49,946 nt of DNA from Geosporobacter sp040797825 (GTDB lineage: Bacteria; Bacillota; Clostridia; Peptostreptococcales; Thermotaleaceae), in the NCBI GenBank assembly GCA_040797825.1, contig JBFNEZ010000010.1, forward strand, positions 1 through 49,946. Direction: 5' to 3'. Position 1 is the first letter of the stretch. Each line of letters starts with the position of its first letter. Made by a program: the position numbers and the translations under genes. Under the pieces are notes generated by a model, which saw nothing but the letters and a program-made list of their open reading frames with translations, did no database searches and had not been told where the DNA came from. Shown here in pieces: positions 35,420 through 43,378 of the stretch.

Positions 35420-36778
35420 TCAATTTTTAAAGCTGTGGACTGGTGCTGGAATTCTGCCTCCCCGGGCAATGAAATCTTGGCTGGAGAACTTACTGACAGC
35501 CATGATGGGAGCATATCCTAATAAACCGCCAAATTCTGCAGATTCTCCTACGGATTTTCCATAGACAGGAATAATTCTAACACCGGTGGTTTTGTTATTG
35601 ATGACACCAATGGCAGCTTCATCAGCAATGATAGCAGATAGGGTGCTGGCAGGGGTATCTCCAGGAACAGCTACCATGTCCAAACCAACGGAGCATACTG
35701 CGGTCATAGCTTCAAGCTTTTCTAAATTAAGAGAACCTAGTTTTACCGCTTCGATCATCCCTTCATCTTCACTGACAGGAATAAAGGCGCCGCTAAGCCC
35801 GCCAACATGAGAAGAGGCCATAATACCGCCTTTTTTTACTGCATCATTGAGTAGGGCTAAAGCAGCTGTGGTGCCATGACAGCCACAACTTTCCAAGCCC
35901 ATTTCTTCTAAAATTCTTCCAACACTATCACCAATAGCTGGTGTTGGTGCAAGGGATAAATCTACAATCCCAAAGGGAACGCCCAAACGAGCAGAGGCTT
36001 CATGGGCTACCAGCTGACCGACTCTGGTAATTTTAAAGGCTGTTTTTTTGATGGTTTCGGCTAAGACATCAAAGCTTTGTCCTTTGACGTGTTCAAGGGC
36101 AGATTTGACTACCCCAGGGCCGCTGATGCCTACGCTGACCACACATTCTGCTTCTCCTACCCCATGGAAGGCTCCTGCCATAAAAGGATTGTCCTGTACA
36201 GCATTGGCAAAGACTACAAGCTTGGCACAGCCTAAGCTGTCACGATCTCGGGTCAGATAGGCCGTCTTCTTTATGATTTCACCCATATCTCGAACGGCAT
36301 CCATGTTGATGCCTGATTTTGTGCAGCCAACATTGATAGAAGAACATACCTTTTCAGTGACAGCAAGGGCCTCTGGAATAGAATCTAAAAGGATCCGATC
36401 CCCCTTGCTGTAGCCTTTTTCCACAAGGGCAGAAAAACCACCGATAAAGTTGATGCCTACAGTTTCCGCAGCTTTATCCAGTGTTTTTGCGAAAGCCACA
36501 TAGTCTTTATCTTGGCTGGCCTGAGCAATAAGGGCCATGGGTGTAACAGAGATACGTTTATTGATAATGGGAATACCATATTCTGTTTCAATGGCTTCCC
36601 CCGTTTTTACTAGATTCTCCGCATACCTTGTAATTTTATCATATATTTTTATTCTGGATTTTTCTCCATCGCTGTCGCAGCAATCTAAAAGAGAGATACC
36701 CATGGTAATGGTCCGGATATCCAGCTTTTCCTTATCGATCATGCGTATGGTTTCCATAATATTTTGATTATTGATCAC
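35420..36778 (-). CDS. UPF0210 (PFL-like, DUF711) family protein
   Basis: A 452-residue cytoplasmic protein of a conserved family without an established reaction. Hallmarks are LDIRTITMGISLLDCCDSD near the N terminus, INFIGGFSALVEKG, and the glycine-rich VGISGPGVVKSALEHVKG. GTG at 36778 is preferred, eight bases after AGGAG. It gives the usual family start M-I-N. A TTG three codons earlier directly abuts the site. The gene follows an ACT-domain gene, and both lie behind a glycine riboswitch, which links the family to glycine or one-carbon metabolism by context. Confidence 0.9.
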   Translation of the reverse strand: MINNQNIMETIRMIDKEKLDIRTITMGISLLDCCDSDGEKSRIKIYDKITRYAENLVKTGEAIETEYGIPIINKRISVTPMALIAQASQDKDYVAFAKTLDKAAETVGINFIGGFSALVEKGYSKGDRILLDSIPEALAVTEKVCSSINVGCTKSGINMDAVRDMGEIIKKTAYLTRDRDSLGCAKLVVFANAVQDNPFMAGAFHGVGEAECVVSVGISGPGVVKSALEHVKGQSFDVLAETIKKTAFKITRVGQLVAHEASARLGVPFGIVDLSLAPTPAIGDSVGRILEEMGLESCGCHGTTAALALLNDAVKKGGIMASSHVGGLSGAFIPVSEDEGMIEAVKLGSLNLEKLEAMTAVCSVGLDMVAVPGDTPASTLSAIIADEAAIGVINNKTTGVRIIPVYGKSVGESAEFGGLLGYAPIMAVSKFSSQDFIARGGRIPAPVHSFKN

Positions 36779-36794
36779 GATATTCAACTCCTAA

Positions 36795-37064
36795 CTAGAT
36801 TGTATGCATGGAACGAAAGATATCTTCATGCTGAATTTTAATAGACATACCCAAATCCTTACCACAAACCTCTAGTTTCTCTTTCAGTTCCTTAAAATCG
36901 ATGGGCATTAGGGCTAAATCTACAAGCATAAACATGGTAAAGTTTTCTTGCAGAAGGGTTTGATTGATATCCAGAATATTTACCTGATATTCCTTAAGTA
37001 CTGTAGTCACCCCGTGGATAATCCCGATTTTATCTTTCCCAAATACAGTTATAAAAGCCTTCAT
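36795..37064 (-). CDS. UPF0237 ACT-domain protein
   Basis: An 89-residue protein that is a single ACT domain: MKAFITVFGKDKIGIIHGVT, then VNILDINQTLLQENFTMFML. ACT domains bind amino acids and act as allosteric sensors. AAAGGAG lies about ten bases before the ATG at 37064. A longer frame reaching to 37166 would start inside the riboswitch terminator and is rejected. The gene is sixteen bases upstream of the UPF0210 gene. This pairing is common in Firmicutes, and here the ACT protein probably senses glycine or serine for its partner, by inference. Confidence 0.92.
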   Translation of the reverse strand: MKAFITVFGKDKIGIIHGVTTVLKEYQVNILDINQTLLQENFTMFMLVDLALMPIDFKELKEKLEVCGKDLGMSIKIQHEDIFRSMHTI

Positions 37065-37111
37065 TATAGATCTACTCCTTTCTTTTCTAAGTATTTCCCG
37101 CTTTGGATAAA

Positions 37112-37149
37112 TAAAAACAAAGAGACTAAATGGGTAGCATCTAGTCTCT
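37112..37149 (-). terminator. glycine riboswitch terminator
   Basis: On the minus strand AGAGACTA (37149-37142) pairs with TAGTCTCT (37128-37121), followed by TTGTTTTTATTT, between the aptamer and the ACT gene. Confidence 0.8.
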
Positions 37150-37234
37150 GGAAATACGGATTTCATATGAAAGAAAACACCTCATGCTTTTTTAAGACAT
37201 ACAAAAAACATAAAGTATTGCCCTTTATAAAAAT

Positions 37235-37320
37235 CCTCTGTCCTTTTACCTGAGAGTTTCACCAAGTGATCTTGATTTTCCCCTTCGGTGCTCAATTGAG
37301 TCTCTCCAGAGGCTCGTCCA
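37235..37320 (-). ncRNA. glycine riboswitch, single aptamer
   Basis: The minus strand reads CCTCTGGAGAGACTC, GAGCACCGAAGGGGAAAA, then GTGAAACTCTCAGGTAAAAG and GACAGAGG. These are the conserved landmarks of the glycine aptamer (GGAGAG, CACCGAAGGGG, AACTCTCAGG, AAAAGGACAGAG). Only one full aptamer is visible, not the usual tandem pair. A terminator follows about 90 bases later. Confidence 0.92.
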
Positions 37321-37392
37321 ATAACGGTCTAACCAGTATTCCGCTATCTTCTACCGATAGATGCAATTGTCCAATGAATTTACTGTTCTTCT

Positions 37393-37421
37393 ATCATAAA
37401 CCATTTCCTTATAAAATTCAA
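37393..37421 (-). promoter_or_regulatory. promoter of the glycine riboswitch operon
   Basis: On the minus strand TTGAAT (37421-37416), 17 bases, TATGAT (37398-37393). A TTGACA a few bases earlier has no -10 at the right spacing. Confidence 0.6.
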
Positions 37422-37440
37422 TCATCTGTCAAGAAAAACT

Positions 37441-39030
37441 TTAGTGACCCATACTTTCCAAATACTCATCGTAAGTCATTTGCTTGTCGATCATGCCAGA
37501 AGGGGTAATTTCGATGATCCGATTGGCAATGGTTTGGATAAACTGATGATCGTGGGAGGTAAAGAGGACATTGCTCTTATAGTCTCTTAAACCGTTATTC
37601 ACTGCGGTGATAGACTCCAAATCCAAGTGGTTGGTGGGTTGATCCAGTATCAATACATTGGCACTGCTTAACATCATTCTTGAGAGCATGCATCGAACCC
37701 GTTCTCCTCCCGAGAGAACTTTGGCTTGTTTTAACGCTTCTTCGCCTGAAAAGAGCATTCTGCCGAGAAAACCTCTGAGGTAGCTTTCTGATTTTTCTTC
37801 AGAAAATTGACGCATCCAATCTACTAAATTTAACTCCACATCATTGAAAAACTCAGAGTTATCCTTGGGGAAGTAAGCCTTGGTAATGGTAATTCCCCAT
37901 TTGAATTGACCGCTATCAGGTTCCATTTCTCCCATCAGTATTTTAAAGAGGGTAGTATTGACAATCTCTCTCTCCCCCACAAAGGCGATTTTATCTCCTT
38001 TGGATACGGTAAAGCTGATGTTATCCAGAATTTTCTCTCCATCAATGGTTTTACTAAGGCCATCTACGTACAAGATATCGTTCCCCACTTCTCTTTCAGG
38101 TTTAAAACCTACAAAGGGGTATCTTCTATTAGAAGGCTGTATATCGTCTATAGAAATCTTTTCAAGCAGCTTTTTACGGGAGGTGGCTTGCTTGGATTTA
38201 GAAGCATTGGCGCTAAAACGAGCAATAAAGTCCTGCAGCTCCTTAATCTTTTCTTCCTTCTTCTTGTTCTGATCCTTCATCATTTGGAGAGCCAATTGAC
38301 TAGACTCATACCAGAAGTCATAGTTCCCTACAAATAGCTTGATTTTTCCAAAATCCACATCGGTCATATGGGTACAAACCTTGTTTAAAAAATGCCGGTC
38401 GTGGGAAACAACGATAACAGTACCTTCAAAATTAATTAGGAATTCTTCCAACCAATTGATAGATTTTATATCCAGATGGTTCGTAGGCTCATCCAAAATC
38501 AAGATTCCCGGCTTTCCAAATAGGGCTTGGGCCAATAGGACCTTTACCTTTTCTGCGCCAGACAAATCTGCGACCTTTTTATAATGAAGGTCTGTACCAA
38601 TTCCTAGACCCTGTAGTAAAGAAGAAGCCTCTGATTCCGCTTCCCAGCCATCTAATTCTGCAAATTCCGCTTCCAATTCAGAGGCTTTAATACCGTCTTC
38701 GTCGGTAAAATCCTCCTTTGCATAGAGTGCATCTTTCTCCTTCATGATTTCATAAAGTCTAGCATTGCCCATAATAACTGTCTCTAGTACTTCATTCTCA
38801 TCGTACTGATAATGATCCTGCTTCAATACAGACATACGAAGTCCATGAGGAATATTTACATCTCCTGTATTGGGTTCAATCTCACCAGATAATATCTTTA
38901 AAAAAGTACTCTTCCCTGCGCCATTGGCGCCGATAACACCATAGCAGTTGCCAGGTGTAAACTTTAAGTTTACATCCTCAAAAAGCTTTCGTTCTCCATA
39001 TCGTAAGCTAACATTAGTAACTGTAATCAC
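37441..39030 (-). CDS. ABC-F family ATPase, YkpA/YbiT-like, with degenerate second ATP site
   Basis: A 529-residue soluble ABC-F protein. Cassette 1 is intact: GANGAGKST, LSGAEKVKV and LILDEPTNHLD. Cassette 2 keeps the signature LSGGERVRCMLSR. Its Walker A position reads GEREIVNTT (no Gly-Lys-Thr; the lysine is Asn, codon AAT), and the catalytic glutamate after Walker B is Gln (LILDQPTNHLD). The linker and the C-terminal HDHQFIQTIANRIIEI match the YkpA/YbiT branch. The protein probably acts on ribosomes. Site 2 may bind ATP weakly or not turn it over. The promoter on the minus strand is at 39075-39103. The 5' neighbour is the divergent MutS-like gene. Confidence 0.9.
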   Translation of the reverse strand: MITVTNVSLRYGERKLFEDVNLKFTPGNCYGVIGANGAGKSTFLKILSGEIEPNTGDVNIPHGLRMSVLKQDHYQYDENEVLETVIMGNARLYEIMKEKDALYAKEDFTDEDGIKASELEAEFAELDGWEAESEASSLLQGLGIGTDLHYKKVADLSGAEKVKVLLAQALFGKPGILILDEPTNHLDIKSINWLEEFLINFEGTVIVVSHDRHFLNKVCTHMTDVDFGKIKLFVGNYDFWYESSQLALQMMKDQNKKKEEKIKELQDFIARFSANASKSKQATSRKKLLEKISIDDIQPSNRRYPFVGFKPEREVGNDILYVDGLSKTIDGEKILDNISFTVSKGDKIAFVGEREIVNTTLFKILMGEMEPDSGQFKWGITITKAYFPKDNSEFFNDVELNLVDWMRQFSEEKSESYLRGFLGRMLFSGEEALKQAKVLSGGERVRCMLSRMMLSSANVLILDQPTNHLDLESITAVNNGLRDYKSNVLFTSHDHQFIQTIANRIIEITPSGMIDKQMTYDEYLESMGH

Positions 39031-39074
39031 GTTATTATCATCCTCACATGAATAATTTGAACAATCTTCGCGCT

Positions 39075-39103
39075 ATTATATCATATATTCCTTGCTACAT
39101 CAA
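39075..39103 (-). promoter_or_regulatory. promoter of the YkpA-like ABC-F gene
   Basis: TTGATG (39103-39098), exactly 17 bases, TATAAT (39080-39075) on the minus strand, about 45 bases before the start codon. The -10 is perfect and preceded by TGA. Confidence 0.7.
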
Positions 39104-39208
39104 GGAATATAGAATTCTTCCTAAGAAAGAATTTCTGTAGTAAAGGATTGTCTTTGCAAGCTAGAAATGTAAAAGGCGACTTTTTCACAAATCTTTATAA
39201 CATTGGGA

Positions 39209-39214
39209 TATAAT
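39209..39214 (+). promoter_or_regulatory. -10 element of the MutS-like gene
   Basis: A perfect TATAAT lies about 70 bases before the start. TTCACA at 39184-39189 is a poor -35 with 19-base spacing. The rest of 39104-39208 shows nothing recognisable. Confidence 0.4.
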
Positions 39215-39281
39215 AGAAATGAACATAAATTTTGAGGCATTGGGTATACAGCTAGAATAAATCATACAAGGAGAGAAGCCT

Positions 39282-41117
39282 TTGAAACCTTCTATGGAAA
39301 TTTATCGAAAAAGAGTGGCTTGCTATACAAAGAAATCGGAGAGGATACTTCAGGAAATCCATAAAGTTAGCCGGCTGAGAATACTGGTAGCCATCGCTGC
39401 AGGTATTAGCGCCATATTTTTATCCAAAAGCAGAGGCAATGTCATTACTTGGGGTGTAGGTCTTTTATTTGCAGCGATTTTTAGCTATTTGATTTATATA
39501 CATAGTGATTTGAAAAAGAAAAATCAATACATCTGTATTTTGAATGAAATCAATCAAAACTCTTTAAAGCGATTGACGGGGGAATGGAAGAGCTTTGAAG
39601 ATAGGGGAGAAGCCTTTCAAAATGGAGAACATGCCTATTCTATGGATTTAGATATTTTTGGACAAGGCTCTCTTTTTCAGTGGATTAACACGGCCCATAG
39701 GGTCTTAGGCAGGAGAAAGCTGGCTCAGATACTTACAAGTATTCCTAAGAGCAAAGCAGAAATAGAAAAAAAACAAACAGCCATACAGGAATTATCCAAA
39801 AGACGATGGTGGCGGCAGCGCTTTGAAGCTGCTGCAATAGAGATAGGAGAAGAACGGGGAGACATAGATAATCTATTAGGTTGGAGCAAGGGGGAGGAAA
39901 CCATCTATTCGAAAACATGGGTAATATGGACCTTCCGATTGCTGCCGCTGCTAACAGTTATAATGCTTCTACTGGCATTCCTGCTAAAAATAATTCACTA
40001 TTATATCCCTTTAGCTCTTCTTCTCTTTCAGTTTATCCTTCTTTCTGTCAATAGCAAGAAACGAGGCCAGCAATTGGATAGTATCTATAATCATAAAAAT
40101 AGCATCAAGGTCTATGGAAAAATGCTCAAGCACATTGAGACAACTTCCTTTCGCAGCCAACAACTTCAGGAATTGAAGGAGAATCTGAAGAATGAAAAAG
40201 GCCTAAGTGCTTTAGAACAGTTAAAAAGATTAGAAGGGATTGTGGATCGTATTCTTCATAGAAACAATACAGCATTTTTCCCTATCAACATACTATTGCT
40301 GTGGGACTATCAATGCTTGGTGGCTATAGAAGATTGGAAAAAACAATCGGGAATTTTTTTGGAGACATGGCTTCAAACCCTAGGGGAGATAGAAGCCCTT
40401 TGCAGCTTGGCATTGATCCCCCATGATTATCCCCATTGGTGCCTTCCTCATATTGAAGAAACACCTTTCGTGTTCAGTGCCAAAGCTATTGGACATCCTT
40501 TGCTAACTGAGAAACAGGTATGCAATGATATTGCTTTTGATGGCTCCAATAGGGTTTTACTGATCACAGGCTCTAATATGTCTGGAAAGAGTACATTTTT
40601 AAGGACACTGGGTTTTAATCTAGTACTGGCCTATGCAGGAGCTCCCGTTTGTGCCCAATTCATGGAATGCTCATTGATGCATATTTATACCTGCATGCGT
40701 ATCAGTGATAATCTAGAAAAGAGTATTTCTTCTTTTTATGGAGAACTCCTCAGAATAAAAAAGATCGTTGAAGCCACAAAAGAGAAAAAACAAATATTTT
40801 TTCTGCTAGATGAGATATTCAAAGGAACCAACTCTCAGGATCGGCACCTGGGGGCCAAGATACTTATCCAGCAGCTCTATCGGCAAGGGGCACTAGGATT
40901 GGTATCCACCCATGATTTGGAGCTGGGAGAAATGGAGCAGGAAAGCGGAGGGACCATAAAAAATTATCATTTTCAAGAACACTATGAGGACAATCAAATT
41001 TATTTTGACTATAGGCTGAGACCAGGAATTTCTAAAACAAGAAATGCCCTCTATTTGATTAAGATGGCAGGAGTAGAAATCGGAGATATCCATCTTGACG
41101 AAAATGGAAGGAATTAG
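39282..41117 (+). CDS. membrane-anchored MutS-family ATPase
   Basis: A 611-residue protein. The C-terminal 200 residues are the MutS ATPase: ITGSNMSGKSTFLRTLG (Walker A), FFLLDEIFKGTNSQDR (Walker B and signature) and LVSTHDLELGEM. The middle has the core and lever helices. The N terminus has no mismatch-recognition domain. It has hydrophobic helices near residues 35-75 and again near 210-250, so the protein is membrane-bound. The family occurs widely in bacteria and its job is unknown. It is unlikely to do classical mismatch repair. TTG at 39282 lies seven bases after AAGGAG. It is followed by a DUF2809 gene. Confidence 0.85.
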   Translation: MKPSMEIYRKRVACYTKKSERILQEIHKVSRLRILVAIAAGISAIFLSKSRGNVITWGVGLLFAAIFSYLIYIHSDLKKKNQYICILNEINQNSLKRLTGEWKSFEDRGEAFQNGEHAYSMDLDIFGQGSLFQWINTAHRVLGRRKLAQILTSIPKSKAEIEKKQTAIQELSKRRWWRQRFEAAAIEIGEERGDIDNLLGWSKGEETIYSKTWVIWTFRLLPLLTVIMLLLAFLLKIIHYYIPLALLLFQFILLSVNSKKRGQQLDSIYNHKNSIKVYGKMLKHIETTSFRSQQLQELKENLKNEKGLSALEQLKRLEGIVDRILHRNNTAFFPINILLLWDYQCLVAIEDWKKQSGIFLETWLQTLGEIEALCSLALIPHDYPHWCLPHIEETPFVFSAKAIGHPLLTEKQVCNDIAFDGSNRVLLITGSNMSGKSTFLRTLGFNLVLAYAGAPVCAQFMECSLMHIYTCMRISDNLEKSISSFYGELLRIKKIVEATKEKKQIFFLLDEIFKGTNSQDRHLGAKILIQQLYRQGALGLVSTHDLELGEMEQESGGTIKNYHFQEHYEDNQIYFDYRLRPGISKTRNALYLIKMAGVEIGDIHLDENGRN

Positions 41118-41181
41118 AAGACTTATATAGAATGAGAAAATGTATTTGGAAACAATGGAGCTATCTAGAAGGAGCATGATA

Positions 41182-41574
41182 ATGAAACGCAAGCCATTGA
41201 TTTATTTGTCATGGGTTTTCCTAGTGATGATTTTGGGAATAACCTCAAGAAAGATGTGGGCCTATCTCCCCGATTATATTGATTTGTATTTAGGAGATGC
41301 ATTGTGGGCACTGATGATTTATGGTATCCTGGGAGTTTTATTTAGGGAGTTGTCGATTAAAAAGATAGCAATAGGGGCCCTTCTGTTTTGCTATTTCATT
41401 GAGTTCAGCCAATTATACCATAGACCTTGGATAGATAATATTCGCAGCACAACATTAGGAGGACTTGTGTTAGGCCATGGGTTCTTGTGGTCAGATCTCA
41501 TGGCCTATGGAATAGGCATTGGGATAGGCGTTTTGATAGAAAAAACCTTTCTACTGAATAAAAGAAATTTGTAA
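41182..41574 (+). CDS. DUF2809 family membrane protein
   Basis: A 130-residue protein with about four hydrophobic helices. The family pattern is visible in GDALWALMIYGILGVLF and FIEFSQLYHRPWIDNIRSTT. ATG at 41182 is seven bases after AAGGAG. Longer starts at 41140 and 41176 are before or against this site. It lies 64 bases after the MutS-like gene and may share its transcript. The function is unknown. The fold may relate to VanZ-like proteins. Confidence 0.8.
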   Translation: MKRKPLIYLSWVFLVMILGITSRKMWAYLPDYIDLYLGDALWALMIYGILGVLFRELSIKKIAIGALLFCYFIEFSQLYHRPWIDNIRSTTLGGLVLGHGFLWSDLMAYGIGIGIGVLIEKTFLLNKRNL

Positions 41575-41729
41575 TCATGACCTAAAAAGAAAAAAACTGT
41601 ATTCAAAAATGTATATTTAAAAGAAAGATGCTTATCTCTTTTAATAAACAATGTAATAGCTGAGTAAAGTAGCAAAATAGGACTAATCATTACCCCTAAA
41701 AAAAATATTGCCTTTAAAAGATAGAACAT
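41505..41729 (-). CDS. small putative membrane protein, probably a gene remnant
   Basis: The first 63 codons encode two hydrophobic helices (FYLLKAIFFLGVMISPILLL and a second near the middle) with a basic loop. The tail then runs into the antisense of the DUF2809 gene, which suggests the natural end has been lost. There is no clear RBS. It may be the start of a truncated gene or a chance frame. Confidence 0.25.
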   Translation of the reverse strand: MFYLLKAIFFLGVMISPILLLYSAITLFIKRDKHLSFKYTFLNTVFFFLGHDYKFLLFSRKVFSIKTPIPMPIP

Positions 41730-41892
41730 AGCATCATCTCTTTTCTGTATTTTAGTTTCTAGTTCCCCGAACATGCTCTAACCCCAAAGTCTCCAAGCTC
41801 TATGCCTTATTCTGACTAACCAAATCAAGTTGTAGAGTTAAATTTTAGACTCAAAGAGGATAGATGGCTCGGTGCTTATAGAAATTAATTAA

Positions 41893-41987
41893 ATGTAGTG
41901 GAGGACCTATGTGTCCTCCTGTTTGGCAGATAACCAGTCAGACACACAGGTCTGTCCCTACTTCGTCTGGTTTTTGCCGAACAGCAT
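41893..41987. repeat. structured palindromic element containing repeat copy 2
   Basis: It begins with the 27-base palindrome shared with 20743-20769 (GGAGGAC/GTCCTCC stem). Then CTGTTTGGCA (41920-41929) pairs with TGCCGAACAG (41976-41985) around inner stems ACCAG/CTGGT and AGAC/GTCT. The two-hairpin layout could be a small mobile repeat or a structured RNA. Confidence 0.5.
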
Positions 41988-42341
41988 TCAAAATCTTTTA
42001 TCACTTCGCTTTTTTAGAGCATTTAATAACGATAAAATAAACATTACTATTGATATGATAAACAAAGGCAGCATAATTATTGTCACTATTTTAGATTTTG
42101 CTAGATTTCCTGCTATAAAGAATAGACTCAATAGAAGTGTAGATACTCCTATAAATACGTACTCTCTTTTTCTCGTAGAAATAATGATTATGCTAATTAA
42201 TAATATAATATAATCCACTGACAATTTTATCTTCCTTACTCTAATATTTTCTTTTGCTTCAAGTAAATTGCTGTAGAAATTTGCAGTATCACCTGTATTC
42301 CATGAAGTATTTTTATAGTATGTTACTGAACTTCCAATCAC
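41988..42341 (-). CDS. hypothetical membrane protein
   Basis: A 117-residue frame starting with GTG and containing three hydrophobic stretches, VDYIILLISIIIIST, EYVFIGVSTLLLSLFFIAG and IVTIIMLPLFIISIVMFILS. The segments look like real membrane helices. The codon use is far more AT-rich than in neighbouring genes, and no RBS is visible before the GTG. It may be the 3' part of a longer broken gene or a foreign gene. No family is recognised. Confidence 0.4.
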   Translation of the reverse strand: MIGSSVTYYKNTSWNTGDTANFYSNLLEAKENIRVRKIKLSVDYIILLISIIIISTRKREYVFIGVSTLLLSLFFIAGNLAKSKIVTIIMLPLFIISIVMFILSLLNALKKRSDKRF

Positions 42342-42766
42342 ATCTTGATTATATCACACAAATTTCCATAATAATATATTTCTGGAATGAAATAGGATCT
42401 AAAGGGAATGTACTGGTACATAAAACTTTTTTGTTTCCTTTCACTCCCATTTCATTCCTATCCAATAAAATTTATAAAGAAAAGCTTTTATTCTATAGGA
42501 ATATATATGAACATTGAAGAAGCAAGAGAAGTAGTATATTCTAGTATATAGAAAGCTTCTACAACAGGAAGAGAAGACAGCAGGCATTGTGATATCTTAC
42601 TCCAGTGAAATTCCTACAGGATTACTATAAAAAAAAGGACAGAATTAGCGCTTAGGATTTTATGCCAAGCATCAACCATCTCCCAAAGACCGGCTGACTG
42701 TTCAGCGTAGTTGATACTGCTGTTAGAACGCATGCCTTGAGCGCAGCGAAAGGAATGGCTATAATT
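42342..42766. other. gene-poor AT-rich stretch with short palindromes
   Basis: I see no convincing gene here. Near 42659-42715 there is GC-richer sequence with a nested fold: ATCAAC pairs with GTTGAT around GCTGA-CTGT-TCAGC. Just after it comes TGTTAGAACGC, the inverse of a GCGTTCT motif found at 47412-47418. It may be debris of a mobile element or a small RNA. Confidence 0.3.
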
Positions 42767-43174
42767 ATGAAAGAATTTATATCTAAAAATATTACCGTTT
42801 TAATATTGTCTACTCTATTGCTTGTATCAGTTTCTTATAGTATAAAGACTAAAACTGAATTAGATGAATTTTTAATAAAAAAAGATATTAAAGGAACTTA
42901 TGCTATGCAAAATGAAAACATAAATGATTCTGAATACTTTGTTTTTGTAAAAGATTGTTTTTATAGATATAAACAGTTTGAATTGTTAGATGAAGGAGCT
43001 TATGAAAATATTTATGATAACATATTCGTTTTAAAAAGAGATAATATAAATGAACAAATCATATTCACCAACGAAAAAATTTACTTTTTTGACAGAGAAC
43101 GAAATAGTATTTCAGTATACTCTAAAATTTCTAATGTTCCAACATTTATAAATATAGACATAGAAACTAAATAA
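42767..43174 (+). CDS. hypothetical protein with one N-terminal membrane helix
   Basis: A 135-residue frame. Residues 8-25 (ITVLILSTLLLVSVSYS) form a membrane anchor or uncleaved signal. The rest is a charged, probably beta-rich extracytoplasmic domain with many Asn, Asp, Tyr and Ile codons ending in A or T. ATG at 42767 is chosen, about 12 bases after AAAGGA. A start at 42755 is possible. I recognise no family. Its base composition matches the 41988-42341 frame and differs from the flanking ilvA-type genes, which suggests acquisition. Confidence 0.5.
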   Translation: MKEFISKNITVLILSTLLLVSVSYSIKTKTELDEFLIKKDIKGTYAMQNENINDSEYFVFVKDCFYRYKQFELLDEGAYENIYDNIFVLKRDNINEQIIFTNEKIYFFDRERNSISVYSKISNVPTFINIDIETK

Positions 43175-43378
43175 GAAGAGGACAACCCCAAACTAAATAG
43201 CAAGATTTTCAAACAAAAAAATAATTATAGACCAGGATATCTATGCACAGCGAGATGTTTCTGTTAAACATGGTTTAAGATCTTAAAGCATTGGTCTAAC
43301 GACTCTGTGTTCCGCCCTAGAAAGATTTGTTTTTTAAAAAATATGTATACAGTATTCAAAACAATGGAGGGGAAGAAA
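43175..43378. other. intergenic region before the chloride channel gene
   Basis: No gene is seen in this 204-base stretch. It continues the AT-rich patch and returns to normal composition near 43300. A GTG-started extension of the channel frame from 43307 is possible but has no RBS. Confidence 0.35.

Noticed and set aside
37065..37166. Longer form of the ACT-domain protein starting at 37166
   Set aside because: The extension translates the riboswitch terminator. ATG at 37064 has a good RBS and gives the normal family length.
42254..42517. 87-residue plus-strand frame
   Set aside because: It is antisense to the hypothetical membrane frame at its left end, has no RBS and has low-complexity composition.
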